Position numbers and translations under genes: made by a program
Shown: positions 51,728 to 59,685 of the stretch, in pieces
Position numbering within the stretch: position 1 is the first letter of the stretch
Layout: the number at the start of each line of letters is the position of its first letter
The notes under the pieces: model-generated
Databases searched by the model: none
Told to the model about the DNA's origin: nothing
What the model saw: only the letters and a program-made list of their open reading frames with translations
Origin: Rhodospirillaceae bacterium
Lineage (GTDB): Bacteria; Pseudomonadota; Alphaproteobacteria; Rhodospirillales; Casp-alpha2
Assembly: GCA_016845145.1 (NCBI GenBank)
Contig: JAERTE010000067.1
Location: 1 to 64,000, forward strand
Reading direction: 5' to 3'
Length of the DNA stretch: 64,000 bases

Positions 51728-53365
51728 TTAAAATGGGTCAGGGGCAAGGTCAGGGGCCGGAATGCCAAAGATTGCGACCAATAGACTTTGTTCCCTACTG
51801 AGGTGATCTACGAAATCGTCTCCATGCTCCATCTTTAGCCGAATGACTGCACCATAATGTTTCCTCAACTTTCTTTCTCTGGAGGGATGCCTCAACCGCC
51901 GAATCCCTTTTTTGATTAGCGGACTAACAGTACGAGCAGAAAGGCCAACACGGTCCCCCACGACGCTGAAACTCCACCTCTCCATACCAGATAGCCCATG
52001 ATCACGATCTCCGATTCCGTACGCGCATTTGATCGTCATAGCTTCTGCTGGGGGTAGCGTCTCCAATACCTCCATAATAATCTTCGCTAAAGAGGCTGGC
52101 CGCTCATTTCCTTCTTCCTCAGATGCTTGTGATGCCAACTCTGAGTTCTGCAAAATCGACCGAGATAGGGAGTATCCTTTTCGGTCCGCAGCTAGGCTCT
52201 CAATTCTTAACACGGCTTGAATGATGCTTCGGTCTCGGAGTTTGTCGAACAAGCCGATGATGTATGAAAGCGTTTCATCAGAAAGTTCATCATCTTCATC
52301 CAACAATTCCTCAACCCGATAATCATCAGGCATTAAATCGTACCAAGTATTAGTGGATTTCGCTGTATGCACTCCGCTTGCTCCTTCATTGCCATTTTCA
52401 TCATATGCGGTGGATGCCTCATCGTCAGCCACGTCATCTTCTAAGTCATACTTACTTGGCAAATCGACATCCCACGGGTCGCCGGTGATCTCTATCTTGA
52501 GGGTTTGAAGAGTGAAGACGGCGGCGTCATAATTTTCACGCATCCTGTATTCCTCGGGAAGTTCCGCAAGGATTTCTTCTACGCTTATTGATCCTCTCAC
52601 CTTCCCCCTTTCTTCTAGCTCCAAGATAGCAGCAGTAAATGGGTCAATGTCTGTGGTCTTGGGTTCAGACACTGGCCCATTAAGGGTGTTTTGAACCGAC
52701 CCGCTCCTTACGTTAGACGTTAGATTCCCCTCTCTATAAAACCTGTGTCCTATTGTCTCGGGAAATTCGTAGCTAGTTGAATCTGTCATCCATGCATCAA
52801 CAGAGCCTAGATCAACTATACTGCCGATAACTGAAACGGCGCGGCTTAGACCACAATGAAACGTCTCTAGGCAATGCATCTCTCTTCCGCGGTAGGTATA
52901 TGTTTCGGGGGCGGCATAAGTGTCGAGCAGCCTATGAGCATTGAACTCAACTTTTCCTGACTCATTGACACGCACAGCGTACAGAAGCTCCCAATCTGAT
53001 ACGCCAGCATAAACTTCTTCGTTGTTTAAGGCATAAACTCGACGCTCGGGATTGTTCGACGTTCCGACTTTTATGATTTCCTTCGTCAACGACCCAGCGA
53101 CGTACACATATCCACTCTCAATAGATCGTCGCATAAATGCGATGGCAGCAGGGTTGCACTGAATGCAGGCGCGTCTCCGAGTGTACAAAGTATGCCCAGC
53201 TTTTCTGCAAGGATTGGTGCCATAAGCTATCCACTTCCCGAGGTCCTTCATTATTTGGATGCATCGCTTTTCAGGGGTCCAAATGCCCTCCGCATCAAAC
53301 ACCGCGCTCAGGGGAATACCATGCGAGATTAAATACGCTTCTTGCTCTTCCGTAAGTTCTGCCAA
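51728..53365 (-). CDS. GIY-YIG nuclease fused to sigma-70 region 1.1-like and region 4-like domains
   Basis: This 545-residue protein has four parts. At 53-70 there is a zinc knuckle (C53, H58, C67, C70). At 84-172 there is a T5orf172/MUG113-type GIY-YIG domain: GYVYVAGS, IIKVGTSNNPERRV with R109, and GKVEFNAHRLL with catalytic-type E140. At about 240-295 there is a sigma-70 region 1.1-like segment (EERGKVRGSISVEEILAELP) followed by an acidic linker. At 425-505 there is a sigma-70 region 4-like domain: VLETLPPAE, AYGIG, and a helix-turn-helix ending GIRRLRHPSRERKLRKHY. No region 2 (-10 binding) is present, so it should not work as a normal sigma factor. It may tether a nuclease to RNA polymerase or to -35-like DNA. 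The combination is one I do not know. Confidence 0.75.
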   Translation of the reverse strand: MAELTEEQEAYLISHGIPLSAVFDAEGIWTPEKRCIQIMKDLGKWIAYGTNPCRKAGHTLYTRRRACIQCNPAAIAFMRRSIESGYVYVAGSLTKEIIKVGTSNNPERRVYALNNEEVYAGVSDWELLYAVRVNESGKVEFNAHRLLDTYAAPETYTYRGREMHCLETFHCGLSRAVSVIGSIVDLGSVDAWMTDSTSYEFPETIGHRFYREGNLTSNVRSGSVQNTLNGPVSEPKTTDIDPFTAAILELEERGKVRGSISVEEILAELPEEYRMRENYDAAVFTLQTLKIEITGDPWDVDLPSKYDLEDDVADDEASTAYDENGNEGASGVHTAKSTNTWYDLMPDDYRVEELLDEDDELSDETLSYIIGLFDKLRDRSIIQAVLRIESLAADRKGYSLSRSILQNSELASQASEEEGNERPASLAKIIMEVLETLPPAEAMTIKCAYGIGDRDHGLSGMERWSFSVVGDRVGLSARTVSPLIKKGIRRLRHPSRERKLRKHYGAVIRLKMEHGDDFVDHLSREQSLLVAIFGIPAPDLAPDPF

Positions 53366-53511
53366 AACATTTCTCCAGTCGTGACGCGCTGACCACGTTG
53401 GGGATACTATCGTGTTTCAACATGCGTGAAAAATCGGCCGTGGGGGCAGAAGGGCTTCTTTGAGTTGGTCAGGGGTTAAGTGAAATTGTCGAACACGTGG
53501 ATATATAAGCC

Positions 53512-53979
53512 ATGAGATTATCTGCCCTGGCTGTCGCCTTTCTGCTATTGGCTCCATTTGCATCCTTTGCTTCTGACGTTCAAGGGCAGGCACGGGTTGT
53601 TGACGGCGATACCATCTGGATCGGCAAAACGAAGATCAGGCTTCACGGCATCGACGCCCCAGAGGCGAAACAAGAATGCAAAGACGCCAGTGGCAAACCG
53701 TGGATGGCGGGGCAAGCTGCAACAGTCTTTCTCAAGAAGCTGACTGACGGGAAAGATGTGTCCTGTTCGTCTCACGGCAAAGACAGATACAAGCGAGTTA
53801 TTGGCTCCTGCGAAGTTGGCAGCGTGGATATCAACCGGGCGATGGTGGTGGCTGGTCTTGCGAGGGCTTATAGGAAATACTCAGAGCGATACTTATACGA
53901 AGAACACTCAGCCATGAGGAACAAGGCCGGAACGTGGGGCGGAGAGTGCATGGCTCCGTGGGAGTGGCGAAGGAAGTAG
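53512..53979 (+). CDS. Exported thermonuclease-family (SNase-like) nuclease
   Basis: This 155-residue protein has a Sec signal peptide (cleavage likely after SFA) and a staphylococcal-nuclease-fold domain: RVVDGDTIWI, IRLHGIDAPE, DRYKRVIGSC and a C-terminal NKAGTWGGECMAPWEWRRK. The arginine and acidic residues of the SNase active site are in place. It cleaves DNA or RNA in the periplasm or outside. Similar genes often ride on plasmids and islands. It is the last gene before attR and is flanked on the left by the nuclease-sigma fusion, divergently. Confidence 0.86.
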   Translation: MRLSALAVAFLLLAPFASFASDVQGQARVVDGDTIWIGKTKIRLHGIDAPEAKQECKDASGKPWMAGQAATVFLKKLTDGKDVSCSSHGKDRYKRVIGSCEVGSVDINRAMVVAGLARAYRKYSERYLYEEHSAMRNKAGTWGGECMAPWEWRRK

Positions 53980-54124
53980 GGGGCTTCTCCGCTTTATACT
54001 ACTGATTAGTCACACCGTAAACGATAACGAAAACGAAGATCATTCACCGCCAACTCGTACAGAGACTACCGTCGATCGGCCTATGTCGCCCATCTGCGAT
54101 ATCATCGTTCTATTTGGGAAACAA

Positions 54125-54163
54125 AATAACCTCAGCATCCTCTCCCTTGGCGGCGGCTTCCAC
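54125..54163 (-). repeat. Coding-like repeat copy 2
   Basis: It is the partner of 50982-51020, and translates on the minus strand as VEAAAKGEDAEVI, then LFPK and a stop. Upstream of it the frame is not recognisably related to the other copy, so only the 3' tail is shared. Confidence 0.55.
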
Positions 54164-54225
54164 GAGAAATGAGGCTAGGCAACAGATGGATGCCCCGGGA
54201 TTCGGGCTTTAACCTCCAGCACAAG

Positions 54226-54243
54226 TGTACACTGAACTGTACA
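54226..54243. promoter_or_regulatory. Paired TGTACA arm site near attR
   Basis: TGTACA occurs at 54226-54231 and 54238-54243 with spacer CTGAAC. It mirrors the pair at 39179-39196 near attL, with identical 12-bp periodicity and the same CT following the first hexamer. It lies 57 bp inside the tRNA 3' end, consistent with an arm-type recombinase or Xis site. Confidence 0.6.
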
Positions 54244-54299
54244 CTATAGCACCATATTGGTATTTATTATTTTATTTTCAATGACTTAGTAGGTGGTAA

Positions 54300-54389
54300 T
54301 GGCGGAGGGAGAGGGATTCGAACCCTCGATACGGTTTCCCGTATACACGCTTTCCAAGCGTGCGCCTTCAGCCACTCGGCCACCCCTCC
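54300..54389 (-). tRNA. tRNA-Ser (anticodon GGA)
   Basis: This is a complete 90-nt class II tRNA on the minus strand: acceptor GGAGGGG paired with TCCCTCC plus discriminator G and encoded CCA, D-arm GGCCGAGTGGCTGAAGGC, anticodon stem CACGC/GCGTG with loop TTGGAAA (anticodon GGA), a long variable arm (TACGGGAAACCGTA), and T-loop TTCGAAT. It is the integration target of the island; its 3' end forms attR and the gene is left intact. Confidence 0.95.
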
Positions 54390-54482
54390 TGGAGAGCGCG
54401 AAAATTAACCGAACCCGCCGGAAGGAGCAATCATTAAGGAGCAATCATTTCCGCACGCGTACGGAACAGGTTATGATGAGCC

Positions 54483-55058
54483 ATGAAACTGACGCGATAT
54501 ATCGGTTGGGCGCTCTTGTTGGGGGCTTTCGGCGCGGCGGCGGCCGAGGTGCTGGCGCCGCCCCGGCCCGGCAACATATCGCTGTTCACATCCGCCCTTG
54601 ATCTCTGGTACACGGCATGGCCGGGCTCGCTGGTATTCACCCAGATCAGGGTCGAGCGCGTGGCACCGTTCTTGTGGGATCCACTGGCTGTCAATCTGCT
54701 GACATTGCCGGGCTGGGTTCTGCTGGGACTGCCGGGCGCTGTCTTGTTGTGGAGGTCGCAACCCAGAGAGCTGGCCGATGATCAAAAACAGGCGGAACTG
54801 AAAAAGTATGAAGAGATCATGACGCTCTGTGACGACTTGGCCGAAGAAGCGCGCGAACAGGGCTTCGCCAGTGAGGGTGGTGACACGTCGGCGGATTTTT
54901 CCGGCCTCTATTCGCCAGCCCCCATCGAACGCGATGCCCATGAAGAAGACGATGAGCAATTCTTCATCAATCGCGCGGAGGAACTGCGTACCCAGACGGC
55001 GGCGTGGGAATCTGCGAATACCGCACCCGGATCATCGGAACCGTCCGAAAAAACCTAA
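54483..55058 (+). CDS. Uncharacterised membrane protein with acidic cytoplasmic tail
   Basis: This 191-residue protein has an N-terminal helix (about 5-24) and a second helix (about 70-90), a short periplasmic segment between them, and a hydrophilic acidic C-terminal tail of about 100 residues. There is no enzyme motif. It is in the conserved chromosomal part of the window, divergent from the tRNA. Start ATG 54483 lacks a clear Shine-Dalgarno. Function unknown. Confidence 0.7.
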   Translation: MKLTRYIGWALLLGAFGAAAAEVLAPPRPGNISLFTSALDLWYTAWPGSLVFTQIRVERVAPFLWDPLAVNLLTLPGWVLLGLPGAVLLWRSQPRELADDQKQAELKKYEEIMTLCDDLAEEAREQGFASEGGDTSADFSGLYSPAPIERDAHEEDDEQFFINRAEELRTQTAAWESANTAPGSSEPSEKT

Positions 55059-55091
55059 CCAGTTAGCGGCCCCGTATTTGCGAAATATGCT

Positions 55092-55892
55092 CTAGGTCTC
55101 TTGCCTAGTGATTTTGCCGAACAGGCCTTGCTCCATCAGATACTTGCCGAGGTCTTCGTGAAAACCGCCGCTTTTGTGCAGGACAACCGTGCCCGCCGGC
55201 AACGTTTCCTCGCCGGCGCGGCCCGCCGGCTGGCTGGTCATCAGGGCCAATCTGCAATCTTTGGTTTTGTCTATTTGGGCGAATACGCAAAGCAATTCAT
55301 GGCCGTTCATTTCCTCCATGACCTCTGTGGCCAGAATGATATTGGGCGGGGTGGCTACGGCGGCGCCAATTGCCTTTACCGGGGTTGAAGCGGTCATCAC
55401 ATGAAATCCACACGCCGCCAATTCCTGCGCCACGAGTTTGCGCTGCATGGATTGCGGCATGACCAAAAGCGCCCGCACGACGCGCTGATCTTGATCCGCC
55501 AGAACTTCCTGCGAGCTCACTGGAAGGTGGCCAAGGATCGAACGCAACTCGGCGTCATTCGGATTGGCGCCTGATTCCAGTATATCGCGCAGTGCATCCG
55601 AGAATTTTGCCAAACCGCGCCCGGTTTCCGCATTCCACGTCATCGCACTTTCCATATAATCTTCCATGCGATGCGCGATGCGGGTGACAGCGGGAAAATC
55701 GAAGGTGGTGCCTTGTCCCTTGATGGTATGAATCACACGCTGCAGTTCTTCGATTTCGCTTGATGAATCGATGCTGTCATCTGCGATGGCGACCAAGGAG
55801 GCGTCGATGGAATCCAAGAAGTCGACCGAAGTCTCGATGAACTCCTGGCGCAAGCGGCTAAGAATGGCGTCCGTTTCCACTGATGGACTCAT
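55092..55892 (-). CDS. HPt-domain protein with degenerate receiver domain
   Basis: This 266-residue protein has an N-terminal histidine phosphotransfer domain whose VIHTIKGQGTTFDF segment carries the phospho-accepting histidine in an HTIKG motif. The C-terminal half resembles a response-regulator receiver (LLVMPQSMQRKLVAQELAACG, TEVMEEMNGHELL, VLHKSG), but the phosphorylated aspartate position is threonine and the acidic pocket after the first strand is missing. It is thus an HPt with a pseudo-receiver. No kinase gene is adjacent, so it would join a phosphorelay encoded elsewhere. Confidence 0.72.
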   Translation of the reverse strand: MSPSVETDAILSRLRQEFIETSVDFLDSIDASLVAIADDSIDSSSEIEELQRVIHTIKGQGTTFDFPAVTRIAHRMEDYMESAMTWNAETGRGLAKFSDALRDILESGANPNDAELRSILGHLPVSSQEVLADQDQRVVRALLVMPQSMQRKLVAQELAACGFHVMTASTPVKAIGAAVATPPNIILATEVMEEMNGHELLCVFAQIDKTKDCRLALMTSQPAGRAGEETLPAGTVVLHKSGGFHEDLGKYLMEQGLFGKITRQET

Positions 55893-55989
55893 AGCCCACC
55901 CCCTTCAAGAGCAATCACCAAACCCCTAAAAAAAATATGGTGAAGGAAAGCTGGATGGCTCGCAAGGAATAGCGGGGTGAATCGGCGAA

Positions 55990-57792
55990 TTAATCGCCGG
56001 TTTTCAACGCAGCCAAGAAAGCCGTTTGCGGGATTTCAACGTTGCCGAATTGGCGCATGCGTTTCTTGCCCTTTTTCTGCTTTTCCAGCAGCTTTTTCTT
56101 ACGCGTGATATCGCCGCCATAGCATTTGGCCGTCACGTCCTTGCGCATGGCGCCGACGGTGGAACGCGCGATCACCTTGCCGCCGATGGCGGCTTGAATG
56201 GCAATCTTGAACAATTGCCGCGGGATCAGGTCTTTCAACTTGTCGCAGATGGCGCGGCCGCGAGTCTCGGCGTGCGTCTCGTGCACGATGAACGACAATG
56301 CGTCCACCGGTTCTTGGTTGACCAGGATCGATACCTTGACCAACTCGCTGGCAGCGTAATCCGTCAACTCGTAGTCGAAGCTGGCGTAGCCGCGCGACAC
56401 GGATTTCAGCCGGTCATAGAAATCGAACACCACCTCGTTCAGCGGCAAGCGGTAAACCGCCATGGCGCGTGAGCCGACATAGGTCAGCTCCATCTGTTTG
56501 CCGCGGCGATCCTCGCACAACTGCAATACCGAGCCCAGAAATTCGTCCGGCACCATGATCGTCGCCTTGATCCAGGGTTCTTCGACGAAATCGATCTCTG
56601 TCGGGTCCGGCATGTCGACCGGGTTGTGCAGTTCCTTCAGCTCGCCATTGCGCAAATGGATGCGGTAGACAACGCTGGGCGCCGTGGTGATCAGGTCCAG
56701 ATCGAACTCGCGCTCCAGGCGTTCTTGAACAATCTCCAGATGCAGCAGGCCTAAAAACCCGCAGCGGAACCCGAGCCCGAGCGCTGCGGAGCTTTCCATT
56801 TCGTAGTGAAAGCTGGCGTCATTCAGATGCAGTTTTTCCAAACTGTCGCGGAGATCGTCATACTGGCCGGAATCGGTCGGGAACAGACCGCAAAACACCA
56901 CAGGCACAGACGGCTTGAAGCCGGCCAGAGGTGCCGCGGCGGGGCGTTTGTCATCGGTGATGGTATCGCCGACGGAGGTGTCGGCAACGGTTTTGATGGC
57001 GGCTGTGATGAAACCCATTTCGCCGGGACCCAGCTGATCGACCATCACGGTTTTTGGCGTAAAATATCCGACACGTTCGACCTGATAGACGGCATCGGTG
57101 GCCATCATGCGGACTTTCATGCCTTTCTTCAGCACGCCGTCCTGCACCCGTACCAAAATCATCACGCCGAGATACGGGTCGTACCAGCTGTCAACCAGCA
57201 ATGCCTGCAAGGGCGCACCCGCATTGCCTTGCGGCGCGGGCAGCCGTTCGACCAGGGCCTGCAAAACGTTTTCAACACCCATGCCGGTCTTGGCGGAGAT
57301 TTCCAGCGCGCCATCGGTATCAATGCCGATGACCTCTTCAATCTGTTCCTTGATGCGTTCCGGTTCGGCGGCGGGCAGGTCGATCTTGTTCAGCACCGGC
57401 ACGATCTCGTGGTCGTTGTCGATGGCGAGATAGACATTGGCCAGCGTTTGCGCCTCGACGCCTTGCGTAGCGTCGACCACCAACAGCGATCCCTCGCACG
57501 CGGCTAACGAGCGCGAGACCTCGTAGGTGAAGTCCACGTGGCCCGGCGTATCCATGAGGTTCAGAATATAGGTTTCACCATCCGCGGCCTTGAATTCCAG
57601 ACGTACGGTTTGCGCCTTGATGGTGATGCCGCGCTCGCGCTCGATGTCCATGGAATCGAGCACCTGTTCCGTCATCTCGCGCTCGCTCAAGCCGCCGCAG
57701 ATTTGGATCATGCGGTCGGCCAGCGTCGACTTGCCATGATCGATGTGCGCGACAATGGAGAAGTTGCGGATATGTGTAAGATCGGTGCTCAT
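55990..57792 (-). CDS. lepA: Elongation factor 4 (LepA), ribosome-back-translocating GTPase
   Basis: This 600-residue GTPase is the normal LepA length. The G1 motif AHIDHGKST is at the N-terminus, then [18 protein letters not shown] and NKIDLP. Domains II and III follow, with the EF-G V-like part and the LepA-specific C-terminal domain ending [21 protein letters not shown] start at ATG 57792; the frame extends six codons further. It binds ribosomes and affects translation initiation and elongation under stress. It is a chromosomal core gene, 33 bp downstream of the DMT carrier gene on the same strand. Confidence 0.95.
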   Translation of the reverse strand: MSTDLTHIRNFSIVAHIDHGKSTLADRMIQICGGLSEREMTEQVLDSMDIERERGITIKAQTVRLEFKAADGETYILNLMDTPGHVDFTYEVSRSLAACEGSLLVVDATQGVEAQTLANVYLAIDNDHEIVPVLNKIDLPAAEPERIKEQIEEVIGIDTDGALEISAKTGMGVENVLQALVERLPAPQGNAGAPLQALLVDSWYDPYLGVMILVRVQDGVLKKGMKVRMMATDAVYQVERVGYFTPKTVMVDQLGPGEMGFITAAIKTVADTSVGDTITDDKRPAAAPLAGFKPSVPVVFCGLFPTDSGQYDDLRDSLEKLHLNDASFHYEMESSAALGLGFRCGFLGLLHLEIVQERLEREFDLDLITTAPSVVYRIHLRNGELKELHNPVDMPDPTEIDFVEEPWIKATIMVPDEFLGSVLQLCEDRRGKQMELTYVGSRAMAVYRLPLNEVVFDFYDRLKSVSRGYASFDYELTDYAASELVKVSILVNQEPVDALSFIVHETHAETRGRAICDKLKDLIPRQLFKIAIQAAIGGKVIARSTVGAMRKDVTAKCYGGDITRKKKLLEKQKKGKKRMRQFGNVEIPQTAFLAALKTGD

Positions 57793-57825
57793 GAGGCGGG
57801 GGTTTATCACTCGCGCGCGGGAGGC

Positions 57826-58722
57826 TCAATCCCTTTGCTGGGGGGATGCATGGGTGGCTTTGTTGCGGCCCTCGCGCCAGGCCAGCACCAAAGCGCTTAT
57901 GATAATCAAGGTGGCGCCGATAAAGCTCGTTGTTACCGGCACGATACCGAAAACCGTGAAGTCGTAGAGGCCGGCGAAAATCAAGACGGTATAGAAGAAA
58001 GGGATCACAAAACTGGCCTCGCCTTGCCGCATCGCCATGATGAACAGACCTTGCGCCGTGACCATGAACGCGCCGATACCGGCCAGCACCATCCATTGCA
58101 ACGATGTCGGCGGCACCCACACGAAACTCGCTGCCGCCAGAGCAATGGCGGCACCGATGGAGTTGTTGATGAACAGGATGCGGATGGCGCTGTCGAGCCC
58201 GGTCAATTTCTTGATCAGAACGGCTTCGAGCCCCATGAAAAACGCCGCTGCCAAGGCCACTAAGGCCGCCACCTGAAAGGCGTCGGCGCCCGGTCGGATC
58301 AATACCCATGCCCCGCCAAGGGCAACACAAACCGCGCCCCAGCGCCAGGGTCCGATCCGTTCACCCAAAAACGGGATCGCCAGCAACATGGTCACCACCG
58401 GGCTCAGGAAACTGATGGCCGTGGCGTCGGCAAGCGGCATCAGGCCGGCGGCGGCGAACAGGCAACTGACGCCGAGCCAGCCACTGACAGAACGTCCGAT
58501 ATGCGTCGGCCAAGCCACGTCCCGAAAGCCGGGGCGGCGCCACAGCACAAGGGGCACCAACAAGAGCCATGCAAACAGAAACCGCCCGGCGCTGACCTGC
58601 AAAGGGTGCAGCGATACATCGTCGACCACGCCTCGGCCGAGCGCTTTCGCCATCAAGGTCGTGGCGGCAACCAAGGCGCTGCAGCCGATCATGAAGATCG
58701 CGGCCATGACGGGCTTGTTCAT
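57826..58722 (-). CDS. DMT-superfamily transporter (EamA domains)
   Basis: This 298-residue membrane protein has ten predicted helices arranged as two EamA repeats. It contains the typical FAWLLLVPLVL..., SFLSPVVTMLLAIPFLGERIGPWRWGA and a second-repeat counterpart. It exports or imports small metabolites; the substrate cannot be predicted. It begins 3 bp after the nnrU stop, and the run zinc-ribbon, nnrU, eamA, lepA may be one operon. Confidence 0.85.
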   Translation of the reverse strand: MNKPVMAAIFMIGCSALVAATTLMAKALGRGVVDDVSLHPLQVSAGRFLFAWLLLVPLVLWRRPGFRDVAWPTHIGRSVSGWLGVSCLFAAAGLMPLADATAISFLSPVVTMLLAIPFLGERIGPWRWGAVCVALGGAWVLIRPGADAFQVAALVALAAAFFMGLEAVLIKKLTGLDSAIRILFINNSIGAAIALAAASFVWVPPTSLQWMVLAGIGAFMVTAQGLFIMAMRQGEASFVIPFFYTVLIFAGLYDFTVFGIVPVTTSFIGATLIIISALVLAWREGRNKATHASPQQRD

Positions 58723-58725
58723 GCT

Positions 58726-59388
58726 CTAGAAAACCGGCAACGGTGATATGCCGATTACCGGCTCGTGCGCAAACAACAATGCGCCATACAATGCCAGGCC
58801 GGCCAGCATACGAAGTGCGCCGATCTGGCGTAGGCCTGCGCTAAGAGAAACGCTTTCGACGCGTGCCGCCATCTCCGCCCATTCAATCTCGCCCATGGCA
58901 CGTTTGCGTTTGGCGTCGAGGCTGCGTGGGCCGGCGATGCCCAGCACGCTCAGCAGGCCGAACAGAATAACGCTCGCCGCGTCGCCGTTGATGGGGATGT
59001 GCACCACCGACCAAAGGGCCAACCCCCAGACGGCCGGGTGGCGTGTTACACGCACGATGCCCGGGCGGGCCGGGTTGAATTTGGTATATCCGGCACCCAG
59101 CGAAAACGGGTTGCGGCTGGTGAGGCCGGCAACGGCCAGCACGCAGGCGATAGGCATGGCGAGCAAAGCCAGCCATTTGAACTCAGGCCGGTAGGACCAA
59201 AGTTCGACGTAAGGGGCTTGCGAATATGCGACCCCGAGCCAAACCACAAGGCCGAGGCTGACGGCGGAAAAGGCGGCGATGTAGGTCCGCTCGCCGGAGA
59301 TGGCGATCAACCGGGCGCGCAAAGGCCTGATCGCGGGAACGGCGTGTACGGCCAAGAACACCGCAAGTGCGGCGAGCAGATGGCTCAT
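58726..59388 (-). CDS. nnrU: NnrU-family membrane protein
   Basis: This 220-residue polytopic protein starts at ATG 59388 (MSHLLAALAVFLAVHAVPA); the upstream open frame covers the zinc-ribbon gene in another frame. It shows the NnrU pattern: SGERTYIAAFSAVSLGLVVW, ARPGIVRVTRHPAVWGLALWS and WAEMAARVES. NnrU relatives are linked to nitric-oxide and nitrite metabolism and to carotenoid-isomerase-like proteins, but the biochemical role is unclear. The start overlaps the upstream gene by four bases. Confidence 0.84.
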   Translation of the reverse strand: MSHLLAALAVFLAVHAVPAIRPLRARLIAISGERTYIAAFSAVSLGLVVWLGVAYSQAPYVELWSYRPEFKWLALLAMPIACVLAVAGLTSRNPFSLGAGYTKFNPARPGIVRVTRHPAVWGLALWSVVHIPINGDAASVILFGLLSVLGIAGPRSLDAKRKRAMGEIEWAEMAARVESVSLSAGLRQIGALRMLAGLALYGALLFAHEPVIGISPLPVF

Positions 59389-59606
59389 TGCGGCCCTGAG
59401 AGGGAATCCAGTTCGCGGCGTCGGGTTTCGAGTCCACGCAGATATTCCGCTTGCTCGAAGGCGTGCCCGCAGACCATGCAATGCACCGGGCCGAAGGGCT
59501 CCGCTTGCGGGTCGAAGTCGCCCGGCAGGGTGTTTTGGTTCTCGCCGCAAACGGGGCAAGTGACAGGGCAAATCTCGTCCGGCAAAGGGGCCTCCTCGCG
59601 CATCAT
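59385..59606 (-). CDS. Small zinc-ribbon protein
   Basis: This 73-residue protein has two CxxC pairs (CPVTCPVCGENQ and VHCMVCGH), suggesting a zinc ribbon, followed by a short helix with many arginines. Its stop overlaps the nnrU start as ATGA. It starts at ATG 59606; a GTG at 59612 is possible. Function unknown. Small zinc-binding proteins upstream of membrane protein genes often act in assembly or regulation, but nothing here shows that. Confidence 0.7.
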   Translation of the reverse strand: MMREEAPLPDEICPVTCPVCGENQNTLPGDFDPQAEPFGPVHCMVCGHAFEQAEYLRGLETRRRELDSLSGPQ

Positions 59607-59685
59607 GGTCACATTTCAACGTATCTGAACACGACGCCGTTGAACAGCGTTTGCCGTGCGCGCGTCCATGCGCGATGATCTCAGC

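Larger units (their letters stand above)
53980..54299. other. Right-end region of the island
   Basis: About 320 bp without a gene. It contains the second coding-like repeat (54125-54163), the paired TGTACA site (54226-54243), and an AT-rich stretch next to the tRNA. No further genes are supported. Confidence 0.5.
39044..54314 (+). mobile_element. Genomic island of about 15.3 kb in tRNA-Ser(GGA)
   Basis: The 15-bp TGGCGGAGGGAGAGG occurs at 39044-39058 and again at 54300-54314, where it is the 3' end of an intact tRNA-Ser. After it the two sides diverge slightly (ACTTCCAACCCT versus GATTCGAACCCT). A P4-type integrase reads inward from the left end, and paired TGTACA sites lie just inside both ends. 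The cargo includes a HUH Rep-like protein, a protease, an McrBC-like pair, an HNH protein, a GIY-YIG/sigma-like protein and a thermonuclease. Confidence 0.8.

Noticed and set aside
51486..51731. Open frame of 81 codons on the plus strand
   Set aside because: There is no ribosome binding site and no hydrophobic or domain pattern, and it runs into the 3' end of the nuclease-sigma gene on the opposite strand.
56806..57507. Open frame of 233 codons opposite lepA
   Set aside because: It is a complete shadow of the conserved lepA gene on the other strand.
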